DNA of 64,000 bases from Aliishimia sp965656085 (GTDB lineage Bacteria; Pseudomonadota; Alphaproteobacteria; Rhodobacterales; Rhodobacteraceae). The DNA is taken from the NCBI GenBank assembly GCA_965656085.1, contig CBFHJA010000003.1, positions 1 through 64,000 of the forward strand, written 5' to 3'. This document shows, piece by piece, positions 56,260 to 64,000 of the stretch (position 1 is its first letter; every line of letters begins with the position of its first letter). The notes beneath the pieces are model-generated. The model saw only the letters and a program-made list of their open reading frames with translations, was not told the origin of the DNA and made no database searches. The translations under genes and the position numbers were made by a program.

Positions 56260-58656
56260 TTACCCACGCAGCGTTCCACCTGTGGCCTTGCTCACCTTGG
56301 CCACGACCTTTTCGGACACGGCTTCGATATCCTTGTCGGTGAGCGTCGCCTCGGTCGGCTCAAGCCGCACGGTAATTGCAAGGGATTTCTTGCCCTCACC
56401 AAGGCTGCCGCCGATAAACTCATCAAACACCCGAACATCTGCGATCAGGGTCTTGTCCGCGCCCGCAGCCGCGTTGACGAGGTCCAGCGCAGCCACATTC
56501 GTATCCACCACAAAGGCGAAATCCCGCTCGACGGGCTGGTAATCCGACACGGTCATCGCCCCGCGCGAAGCCCCGGATTTCCGTGGCAGCGGGATTTCTT
56601 CTGGCCAGAGCGTAAAGGCCATGGCCGGACCTTTGACGTCCATCTCGGCCAGCACCTTGGGATGCAACTCGCCGAACACGCCGAGCACTTTTTTCGGGCC
56701 AAGGCAGATGCGCCCATGCCGCCCGGGATGCCACCAGCCTTCGCCGCCGCGCAGAATCTGCGCCTTGGACGGCGCCCCCATCGCCGCCAGCACCGCTTCT
56801 GCATCGGCCTTGACGTCGAACAGGTCGACCGGGCGCGACGCGCCGTGCACATCCTTGGGGCCAGTGCGGCCAATCAGAAGGCCCGTGACAAGCGCATGTT
56901 GCTCCTCAGGCTCGCCACCATGGAACGCAGGGCCTGTCTCGAACAGGGCCATATCCATAAAGCCACGCGCCTGGTTGCGAGCCGCCGCGCGCAGAAGTCC
57001 GGGCAGGAGTGCGGGGCGCATATGGCTCATATCCGAGGAAATCGGGTTTTCGAGCATGGTCGCCTCGTCCCCGCCGCCGAAGAGTTCGGCTGCGCGCTTG
57101 TCGATGAAGCTGTAGGTCACACATTCATTGTAGCCGAGCGCTGCCGTGGTCCGGCGCGCGGCCTGAAACCGGCGCTGCATCGGGGTCATCACAGGCTTCG
57201 GCACCCCTTCGGTGAGCCGCGGCAAGGGCTTGCCTTGGAGCTTGGTGAGCGAGGCGACCCGTGCCACTTCCTCCACCAGATCAGCCTCGCCCATCACGTC
57301 TGGACGCCAGCTCGGCACCTGCGCCATGTCGCCTTCGAGACGGAAGCCAAGCGCTGTAAGTGTCTGGCGCTGTTCACTTTCGCTGATGTCCATGCCCACG
57401 AGGGATTGAACGCGCTTGGGGTCGAGGCGATAGGCCCGGGCGGTGTTCGGCACCGCGCCGGCGACGATCATCTCGGAAGCCTCGCCGCCCGCCACGTCGA
57501 GGATCATCGACACCGCATGGTCAAGCCCCTCGGGCGTGAAGGCCGGGTCGACCCCGCGCTCGAAGCGGTAGCGCGCGTCGGAATTGATCTTCAGCGCGCG
57601 GCCTGTATAGGCGATCTGCACCGGGTCCCAATAGGCGCTCTCGACAAAAACGTCGACGGTCTCCTCGGTGCAACCGGTCTCCTCGCCGCCCATGATTCCA
57701 GCGATGCTCTCCGGGCCCTTCTCGTCGGAGATCACCATCTGGCCGGGCTGGAACGTGTAGGTCTTGCCGTCAAGGGCGAGCAGGGTTTCGCCGCCATTGG
57801 CGCGGTGCACGCGGATGTTGCCGAGGACCTTGTCCGCGTCGAAGACGTGGAGCGGGCGGTTGAGGTCGTAGGTGAAGAAATTTGTTACGTCTACGAGGAA
57901 GTTAATGGGGCGCAGGCCAATCGCTGTGAGCCGATTTTGCAGCCATGCGGGGCTGGGGCCGTTCTTCACGCCCTTGATCAGACGCCCACAGAACAGCGGA
58001 TTTCCGTCCAGTGTGTCTTCGTCGATGGTCACGCTCAGATCGGCTTTGAACGTCGCCTCAAAAGGCTCGCGTTTCAAAGGCTTGAGGGTGCCGAGCCCGC
58101 GTGCGGCCAGATCGCGCGCAACGCCACGCACGCCCAAAGCATCGGGCCGGTTGGGGGTGATGGCGATTTCGATCACCGGGTCGATCTTCGCCGGATCGTG
58201 CGCCGCAAGCCAGTCGATGAACCGCGCGCCGACCTCGCCCGAAGGAAGCTCTATGATTCCGTCGTGCTCGTCGGAAAGTTCCATCTCGCGCTCGGAGGCC
58301 ATCATCCCGAAACTCTCGATGCCGCGGATCTTGCCGACCCCGATTGTGGTATCGATTCCAGGCACATAGACACCGGGTTTGGCCACCACGACGGTGATCC
58401 CCTCGCGGGCATTGGGCGCGCCGCAGATGATCTGCTTGGTGCCCTTGTCGGTGGCGACCTGACAGACCCGGAGGCGATCCGCGTCGGGATGCTTCTCGGC
58501 GCTGAGCACCTTGCCGATGGTAAAATCCGCAAGCCGGGACGCGCGGTCTTCCACGCCTTCCACTTCGAGCCCGAGATCGGTGAGAGCCTCGGTGATCTCG
58601 TCCAGAGTTGCGGTGGTCTCAAGGTGCGACTTGAGCCAGGACAGGGTGAATTTCAT
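56260..58656 (-). CDS. pheT: Phenylalanyl-tRNA synthetase beta subunit
   Basis: A 798-residue subunit of the (alpha-beta)2 enzyme charging tRNA-Phe. Domains: N-terminal region from MKFTLSWLKSHLETT, a tRNA-binding OB fold (about 40-150, LRVCQVATDKGTKQIICGAP), B3/B4 editing domain, B5, the catalytic-like core, and a C-terminal anticodon-binding FDX-ACB domain (YQPVERDFAFVVDTNVAALD). ATG at 58656 is the family start; the open frame upstream runs into repeat C. The pheS partner gene is not in the window. Confidence 0.94.
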   Translation of the reverse strand: MKFTLSWLKSHLETTATLDEITEALTDLGLEVEGVEDRASRLADFTIGKVLSAEKHPDADRLRVCQVATDKGTKQIICGAPNAREGITVVVAKPGVYVPGIDTTIGVGKIRGIESFGMMASEREMELSDEHDGIIELPSGEVGARFIDWLAAHDPAKIDPVIEIAITPNRPDALGVRGVARDLAARGLGTLKPLKREPFEATFKADLSVTIDEDTLDGNPLFCGRLIKGVKNGPSPAWLQNRLTAIGLRPINFLVDVTNFFTYDLNRPLHVFDADKVLGNIRVHRANGGETLLALDGKTYTFQPGQMVISDEKGPESIAGIMGGEETGCTEETVDVFVESAYWDPVQIAYTGRALKINSDARYRFERGVDPAFTPEGLDHAVSMILDVAGGEASEMIVAGAVPNTARAYRLDPKRVQSLVGMDISESEQRQTLTALGFRLEGDMAQVPSWRPDVMGEADLVEEVARVASLTKLQGKPLPRLTEGVPKPVMTPMQRRFQAARRTTAALGYNECVTYSFIDKRAAELFGGGDEATMLENPISSDMSHMRPALLPGLLRAAARNQARGFMDMALFETGPAFHGGEPEEQHALVTGLLIGRTGPKDVHGASRPVDLFDVKADAEAVLAAMGAPSKAQILRGGEGWWHPGRHGRICLGPKKVLGVFGELHPKVLAEMDVKGPAMAFTLWPEEIPLPRKSGASRGAMTVSDYQPVERDFAFVVDTNVAALDLVNAAAGADKTLIADVRVFDEFIGGSLGEGKKSLAITVRLEPTEATLTDKDIEAVSEKVVAKVSKATGGTLRG

Positions 58657-58724
58657 GGCGGCCTCGCAAGGGGTCGGGTGCTTGGGCCTGCAATGGCAAA
58701 GATCGCGGGTGGGTGCAAGGTGGG

Positions 58725-58920
58725 CGAAAGGGTTAACGGTGCGAACGTTGCGTGGGCGGGCAAATTCCGCGAACCGCCCCGAAAGCGGGTTAACGCCATA
58801 AAAACAAGGGCCATACCACGTATGGCTAGGCGTATGGCCAAGCGTATGGCACCTGTACATACGCACGGTGCGTTAACCTGCATCTTAACGGGGCGTACGG
58901 TGGGCCGCGTTAACCTTTGC
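58725..58920 (-). repeat. Dispersed intergenic repeat, copy C
   Basis: About 196 bp, inverted relative to copies A and B. In its own orientation it starts GCAAAGGTTAACGC (58920-58907), contains CACCGTACGCCCCGTTAA, TATGTACAGGTGCCATACGC, three 9-mers at 12-bp spacing, the GCCATAC-GTG-GTATGGC hairpin, TTGTTTTTATGGCGTTAACC, and ends CGTTAACCCTTTCG (58738-58725). Its first end supplies the stop codon of the neighbouring VPLPA-CTERM gene, and its far end lies about 70 bp from the pheT start. Confidence 0.85.
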
Positions 58921-59533
58921 GGCGGCGCATCCATGCCAGCGCGCCAATCCCTCCGACCAGAAGCGGCAGTCCTGCCGGTACCGGGATCGGGGCGGCGCTC
59001 AGCACGAGGCTCAGATCGTCGGCGTAAGCATCGGACGAGACCCCCCCGCTCCGGAAAAAGCGCAATTCCAGCAGTGCCGCGCGCACATTCGACCCGAGGG
59101 TTCCTGAGGCAGAGGCCGCGTCATACGCGAACCCAGAGTTATTCGGATCTGACAGCGTGACCGAGTCAACAAAGACATTGCTTGCGGTCACAAAGATCAC
59201 ATCAAGCAGGACCGTATCGGAGGAGCGGTTCTGGAACGCCCCGGACACCGTGAAGTCGACCGAGCCACCGGCAATCAATCCGGCCAGCGCACTCAAGTCA
59301 ATCTCTTGCGTCATCGCAGCCGGGTTCGGTCCCGTACCCGCTGTGAACGCGTAAGTGCCCGAAGCAACCTGCCCCGCGCCGGTGACTGCATTGATGTCCT
59401 GACTGTTGACCCAACCGGTGGTATCGCCGGTTTCGGCATCCCCGTTGACAATCAGGTTGGCGCCCAGCGTCGCCGCGGTGGCGGGCGCAGCAAGGGCAAT
59501 CAAGGCTACGAGGATCGGGGCGAGACGGGTCAT
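58910..59533 (-). CDS. VPLPA-CTERM exported protein
   Basis: A 207-residue secreted protein. Signal peptide LAPILVALIALAAPATAAT; the mature region starts LGANLIVNGDAETGDTTGWV, typical of PEP-CTERM 'NGDAE' beta-sandwich proteins; the C-terminus PIPVPAGLPLLVGGIGALAW plus MRRRKG is the sorting signal. Its TAA is formed by the end of repeat copy C (AAAGGTTAA). Transcribed in the same direction as the RTX gene 238 bp upstream. Confidence 0.85.
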   Translation of the reverse strand: MTRLAPILVALIALAAPATAATLGANLIVNGDAETGDTTGWVNSQDINAVTGAGQVASGTYAFTAGTGPNPAAMTQEIDLSALAGLIAGGSVDFTVSGAFQNRSSDTVLLDVIFVTASNVFVDSVTLSDPNNSGFAYDAASASGTLGSNVRAALLELRFFRSGGVSSDAYADDLSLVLSAAPIPVPAGLPLLVGGIGALAWMRRRKG

Positions 59534-59771
59534 GGCGAAATCCTGACGTTAAAAATAACGTGGTAAGGCTGACGCACGACACTCCGGCTTGTCAAGACTC
59601 GCGTCGATTCCGGCAGTTTTTCCCGGCACGCGTGTGAATCGCAGGGATATACGCGCCGTTGCTGGCGCGAATCGCGCAGGCTCCGAGCCAGGACCAGCCT
59701 CCGGCGGGACGGAAATCCGCTCAGGCAGACTGGCCCGGCGGCACACGCGGATGGGCGTCCGGTGCTGCGGG

Positions 59772-62700
59772 TCAGAAGATGAAATCATCTGCGGTCAATT
59801 GCGCGAAGGTGATGTTTTCGATGCGAACGATGCCACCGCCGTCGATATCGATATCCACCGAAGACGCACCAAACGGAGACGCGTCCGCAAGGACCTGCGC
59901 GAGGTCTGTATACACGGTGTCCGACAAATCAATCTTGTCGATCCCGTCCTCAAAGTCGCGAATGCGGTCAAAGCCGCCGTCGCCATCGCTGATCAGACGG
60001 AAGACGAACGTGTCCTGCTCCCCGTCGCCGAGCAGATTGCCGTTCGCACCGATCAGGACGTCATTGCCCGCGCCACCGCTGAGCACGTCAAGTCCCGAAC
60101 CGCCCATCAGGAAATCGTTGCCGTCGCCACCATCGAGAACGTCATCGGATGCGCCCGCGCGGATATCGTCATTGCCGCCCTCGCCGTAGATCGTGTCCGT
60201 GCCGCCCTCGCCGGTTGCAGTATCATTTCCAAAGCCGAGCCACACCGTGTCGGTGCCGCTGCCCGTCTCCACGACGTCGCGGCCCGCCCCGGCAAAGATC
60301 ACGTCATTGCCAATTCCGCCGTCGATACTGTCGTCGCCCCCGTTTCCGTTGATCAGGTCGGCACCCTTGCCTCCGTTGATCGTGTCGCGTCCCTGAGCGC
60401 CGACGATATCGTCCTCACCATCCCCGCCAAGCATCGTGTCGTCACCCTCGCCGCCGCGCAGGATGTCGTTACCGGCGCCGCCGTCTATCTGGTCGTTGCC
60501 GTCACCGCCGACCAATCCATCCGCGCCGCCCCGGCCGTTGAGCGTGTCGTTGCCCGCCGCGCCAAACAGGGCGTTTTCGCTCGCATCGCCGGAAATAAGA
60601 TCATCGAAGGCAGAACCGACGATGTTCTCGATCCCGATCAACGTGTCGATCCCCTGCCCGCCACCAAGATCGCGCGGCGCGGCCTCCAGATCGAGGTCGA
60701 TTGCGCCGCTGGCGCCGCGGTAAGACGCGACATCGCCAAAGGCCTCGTTGCTGCCGCCATCGAGCAGGTCATTGCCCGGCCCGCCGACCAGCACATCGTC
60801 ACCGCCATAGCCGAACAGACTGTCGTCGCCCTCAAGCCCGTTGAGGAAATCGCCGGCATTCGCGCCCCGGAGCACATCGTCGTCCTGCGTGCCGCTTGCG
60901 ATGAAGTCGATCTCGCGCAAGGCATAGCGGCTCCCGTCGCTGAATTCCACGCGGCCCCAGAAGCCTGTCGGATCATCCGCGTCCGGTCCGTCCACATGGT
61001 AGTATTGCGTCAAGCGGATCACGCTCTCTTCAAGCCGGATCAGCAGGTCCGCAGGCACATCCGCGTCCCGTTCGAACACCAGATCGCCGCGCGTGACCAG
61101 TCCGCCGAACTCAATGATGTCGCCATCATCGTCGATCAGGGTGTCGCTGCCGAAGCCCGGCTCGAAATAATAGGTATCGACCGAACCACCGCCGATCAGC
61201 ACGTCGTCTCCGAGGCCGCCCTCCAGATAATCCTGTCCGGCGAAGCCCACCAACCGGTCATTGCCGCCAGCCCCGATCAGCGTGTCCGTCCCGCCCGTCC
61301 CTCGGGCAAATTCATTGGCGTCGGTGCCGAAGAAATCGCCGTTCTCGCCGTTGATGGTGATCGTGACCGTGGCCGTGCTCAGGCCACCATTGCCGTCGGA
61401 CACCGTGTAGGCGAAGCTGTCGATCGCCGTCTCGCCGAGCGCCAGTGCGTTATAGGCATTCACGCCGTCATAAAGCACCGTTCCGTCGGCGTTCAGCGTC
61501 ACCTCGCCGGTGGTCAGCGCGGTGTCGAGCCCGAAGATCGTGAGCGGATCGCCATCGGCGTCGGCATCATTCGCCAAGAGGTCCGTGATCAGAAGTGGCG
61601 CGGTCTCGTCCGTCTCATAGGCATCGGGGGCCGCGACCGGCGATGTATCGTCGTTCTCGATCGTCACATTGACCGGACCGGGCGTGATCTGCGGCAGGCT
61701 GATACCCGTGGTTCCGCTGATCTCGTAGGACACAGCCGTATCGGGATCGTCGAGATCGTTGGCCTCGATGGTGACTTCCAAAGAGGCAACGCTCTGACCC
61801 ACCGCGAAATCGAACACATGCTGCTCGGGAAGCCCGCCGAGGCTCGGGGCCGAGCCTGCCGTCTGCGTGACCAGCACCGCACCCGGCACGCTCAGATCGC
61901 CAGCCCGGGTCACCACAAGCCAGAAGGACCTCAGCGCGTCCGGGTCGCCCTCCTGCACCGTCAGCGCCGCTCCGCCCAAATCGCCGAGGATCGGGTCGTT
62001 TGCCGTGGCGCTGAGGGTAATCGTTGTGGTGACTTCCGGCACATCCACGACCGTGACCGTCACTGTCGCCGTATCGCGCGCGCGACCGGCATCCAGAACC
62101 GTATAGGTGAAGCTGTCGGTGCCAAAGAAATGCGGGTCCGGGGTATAGATCAGCCGCCCGCCTGCGCCAGCGATGACCGTCCCGTTCTGCGCCAGCCCCG
62201 GCACGACAGTGAGCGCATCCTGATCAGGGTCGGTGTCATTGGCCAGAACGTCGATGGAGACCGAGCTATCCTCGTTCATCGTGACCGCGTCGTCGACGGC
62301 CACCGGAGCTTGGTTGACGTCTTGAGAATAGCTGATCGTGTAGGTGACCGCGCCCGCGCTCGGCGCCTTGTCGGCAATGTGCAGCACGTTCTCGAAGGTC
62401 GGCACGCCCTCGGCGGGATAGGTTCGGTCGGTGACCCACCAATTGGCCGCGTCCAGCACCTCCTCGGTCCCGTCGCCGTCGATGTCACGGGTGATCTGCA
62501 AGATCTCCAGCGTCGCATCGGACGGCTCCAGAAGATTGGCATAGGTCCAGCCATCGGACAGAAGCGCCGTGAAGGTCGTGCTGGGGGTACTGGCGGAGGG
62601 GTCCGGCCCCAAGGCGGACACGAGGCCGAGCGCGACACTCTCGATGGCCCCGTCTGTGGTGTGGATCTGGTCCGGTGTTCCGAGCGGATCGCCATCGCCA

Positions 62701-64000
62701 TTCACGAGGAAGTCGAGCAGCCCGTCCCCGTCCGCCTGCACGGTCTGGATCAACTCATGGATGCGGGCCTCGGTAATCAGCGACAGTTCCGGGATGCCGA
62801 GCGCGTTGAGATGGCGGAAGCTCACCTCGTAGTCGGTGAACTTGCCTTGCAGCGTCGATTCCAGAAGCCACGTGGCCACCTCCCGGTCGCCCGCCGCCAC
62901 ATCGCCGAAATCCACCTCCATCGTGGGCTGGGCCGGTGCGCCGTTCACCGTGGAGCCGATGATCTCAAAGTCGATCAACAGGCCCTTCTCGTTCTCGATG
63001 ATCTCCGGCTGGCCCGAAATGACGCGCAGATCGGTCGCGTCCCCGGCACCGACATTCGACACCATCAAACCAAGTGTGGCCGGGACGGCCTCCTCAACCA
63101 CATCGTCGGTGAACGGATCATCGGAATAGACGTCGCGCTGCAGAAAGTAATCGAGTTCCAACTCGGCTTGCGGCGCGACGGTGATCTCTTCGCGCGAGAG
63201 CGGAATGGTGATCTGCTCGCCGCCTTGGCTATAGCCGAAATTGCCGGACACGTAGTAGGTCGTCTCGCTGTCGGCGGCGGCAAGGCGCGAGGGCAGGATC
63301 GTGAAGACCGCAGAGCCGGTCTCGCCCGCGTCGATCACACCGGTGCCGTCCACGGCGGTGAGCCCTTGCAGGACCGGATCGTCGATGCCGAAGGCGTTTT
63401 GCTCGACGATCTGGCCGAACTCGTCGTAGATGACGATGTCGAGGAACAGGTTCTCGATGGGCTGATCGACCTCGTTGACGACCTCCAGCGTGGCTTCGAA
63501 GGCCTGCCGCGTCATCACCGCTTCCTGACTGATCCGGATCCGCACCGAAGCGCAGACCCCGTCCTCGGCTGTCACACCAAGCCTCTCCGGAATCGCTAGG
63601 ATTGTGTCAGCGATCAGATTTAAGCCCTGTGCCTCTACGGCCTCAGCGACAAGGTTTCCGTATAATTCAAGGTCCTGCAACGCATCTGGTATTCGCGCGA
63701 AGTCGATATAGTCGCCATCAGGTGGGGGGGCTATTTCACCGTTTTCGATCCTCAGTGTCGTATTCCACCTGTCAATGACCCGCGCAATCGCGGCCTCATC
63801 GATTTCCTGCGGCCGTTCGAGGTTCAGAAGTTGTTCGATCTCTGGGGCTGTGATTTCAGCACCACCCGGTCCATCTTCGTCCGTAGCTTGGATCAAAGTG
63901 AAAACGAGGTGCTCACGTAAAGCTGGATTAGATTGCACATTGAACCAGACATCATCACCGAGGATCTCCACGTACATTCGGCCGTATGCGGACATCAGAC
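59772..64000 (-). CDS. Giant RTX / tandem Ig-like secreted protein, C-terminal part (partial)
   Basis: At least 1,409 residues in an open frame reaching the right window edge, so the N-terminus is missing; an ATG at 63995 could be internal. The visible order is: a region of unknown fold; a CARDB-like or beta-rich region; a cadherin-like Ig repeat (APVAVDDAVTMNEDSSVSID); a Calx-beta-like segment; a second 'AANDADADGDPLTI' repeat; then about fifteen RTX nonapeptide units of the GGxGND type; and a final acidic tail ending DDFIF, typical of type I secretion signals. It is probably a Ca2+-binding surface or adhesion protein. Its export genes are not visible. Confidence 0.85.
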   Translation of the reverse strand, partial: LMSAYGRMYVEILGDDVWFNVQSNPALREHLVFTLIQATDEDGPGGAEITAPEIEQLLNLERPQEIDEAAIARVIDRWNTTLRIENGEIAPPPDGDYIDFARIPDALQDLELYGNLVAEAVEAQGLNLIADTILAIPERLGVTAEDGVCASVRIRISQEAVMTRQAFEATLEVVNEVDQPIENLFLDIVIYDEFGQIVEQNAFGIDDPVLQGLTAVDGTGVIDAGETGSAVFTILPSRLAAADSETTYYVSGNFGYSQGGEQITIPLSREEITVAPQAELELDYFLQRDVYSDDPFTDDVVEEAVPATLGLMVSNVGAGDATDLRVISGQPEIIENEKGLLIDFEIIGSTVNGAPAQPTMEVDFGDVAAGDREVATWLLESTLQGKFTDYEVSFRHLNALGIPELSLITEARIHELIQTVQADGDGLLDFLVNGDGDPLGTPDQIHTTDGAIESVALGLVSALGPDPSASTPSTTFTALLSDGWTYANLLEPSDATLEILQITRDIDGDGTEEVLDAANWWVTDRTYPAEGVPTFENVLHIADKAPSAGAVTYTISYSQDVNQAPVAVDDAVTMNEDSSVSIDVLANDTDPDQDALTVVPGLAQNGTVIAGAGGRLIYTPDPHFFGTDSFTYTVLDAGRARDTATVTVTVVDVPEVTTTITLSATANDPILGDLGGAALTVQEGDPDALRSFWLVVTRAGDLSVPGAVLVTQTAGSAPSLGGLPEQHVFDFAVGQSVASLEVTIEANDLDDPDTAVSYEISGTTGISLPQITPGPVNVTIENDDTSPVAAPDAYETDETAPLLITDLLANDADADGDPLTIFGLDTALTTGEVTLNADGTVLYDGVNAYNALALGETAIDSFAYTVSDGNGGLSTATVTITINGENGDFFGTDANEFARGTGGTDTLIGAGGNDRLVGFAGQDYLEGGLGDDVLIGGGSVDTYYFEPGFGSDTLIDDDGDIIEFGGLVTRGDLVFERDADVPADLLIRLEESVIRLTQYYHVDGPDADDPTGFWGRVEFSDGSRYALREIDFIASGTQDDDVLRGANAGDFLNGLEGDDSLFGYGGDDVLVGGPGNDLLDGGSNEAFGDVASYRGASGAIDLDLEAAPRDLGGGQGIDTLIGIENIVGSAFDDLISGDASENALFGAAGNDTLNGRGGADGLVGGDGNDQIDGGAGNDILRGGEGDDTMLGGDGEDDIVGAQGRDTINGGKGADLINGNGGDDSIDGGIGNDVIFAGAGRDVVETGSGTDTVWLGFGNDTATGEGGTDTIYGEGGNDDIRAGASDDVLDGGDGNDFLMGGSGLDVLSGGAGNDVLIGANGNLLGDGEQDTFVFRLISDGDGGFDRIRDFEDGIDKIDLSDTVYTDLAQVLADASPFGASSVDIDIDGGGIVRIENITFAQLTADDFIF

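Noticed and set aside
56662..59160. An 832-codon plus-strand open frame opposite pheT
   Set aside because: pheT is intact on the other strand with all expected domains; the plus frame runs through a repeat and an unrelated gene and has no motif.
59589..63599. A 1,336-codon open frame on the plus strand opposite the giant RTX gene
   Set aside because: It is the antisense shadow of a GC-rich repetitive gene: its translation is a low-complexity mix of Val, Ala, Arg, Asp and Ile with no domain, while the minus strand shows clear RTX, Ig-like and secretion-tail motifs.

Overview
The window looks like a chromosomal stretch of a marine Rhodobacterales (Roseobacter-type) alphaproteobacterium. The evidence is GC-rich, densely packed genes; a membrane-anchored cytochrome c of the CycM/c_y type; a TrcR (DUF1013) regulator; a COQ9-family protein; two VPLPA-CTERM proteins; RTX proteins with C-terminal type I secretion tails; and transposon types common in that group.

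Positions 1-5731 are a mobile-element scrapyard. The end of an IS21 element (istA) sits inside the 3' end of a 2-oxoacid dehydrogenase E1-beta gene. The downstream E2 and acyl carrier protein genes are intact. Then come a truncated IS3 copy (minus strand, with a 10-N gap), a second IS3 copy (plus strand) split by an apparently intact IS110-type element, and a decayed IS481 remnant.

Positions 5802-16268 form one minus-strand operon, visibly richer in A/T than its surroundings and flanked on both sides by transposon debris. It encodes a full GDP-D-glycero-alpha-D-manno-heptose route: GmhA, HddA and a fused HddC-GmhB. It also encodes two nucleotide-sugar SDR enzymes (GMD-like and GDP-fucose-synthase-like), three methyltransferases and a two-domain GT4-GT2 glycosyltransferase. 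The most likely product is a modified, probably O-methylated, heptose glycan. Positions 16269-18183 hold no intact gene, only IS3 and IS110 fragments.

Positions 18184-64000 are mostly core genome: a GT4 glycosyltransferase, an aldehyde dehydrogenase, hemF, an unusual SDR, an RsmC-like methyltransferase, clpS, a HAD hydrolase, a D,D-carboxypeptidase, the yejABEF peptide importer, a cytochrome c, pheA, nudC and a cyclic-nucleotide phosphodiesterase-like gene. These are followed by SRP RNA, an RTX protein, dnaX-ybaB-recR, a LysM protein, trcR, RNase T2, a GGDEF-EAL protein, two quinone oxidoreductases, a COQ9-family gene, rpsU, an Lrp regulator divergent from ald, mscL, a GST, ytoQ, pheT, two VPLPA-CTERM genes in total, and the C-terminal part of a giant RTX protein running off the right edge.

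The most novel structure is a dispersed intergenic repeat of about 195 bp present three times (21180-21372, 51505-51705, 58725-58920). It has inverted ends carrying GGTTAAC and a core of three GCCATACGC units at exact 12-bp spacing. Other points worth following are the heptose island with its HddC-GmhB fusion, the nested insertion sequences with a possible bridge-RNA region, an SDR lacking its catalytic lysine, and a tandem 36-bp palindromic duplication whose two centres are inverted relative to each other.
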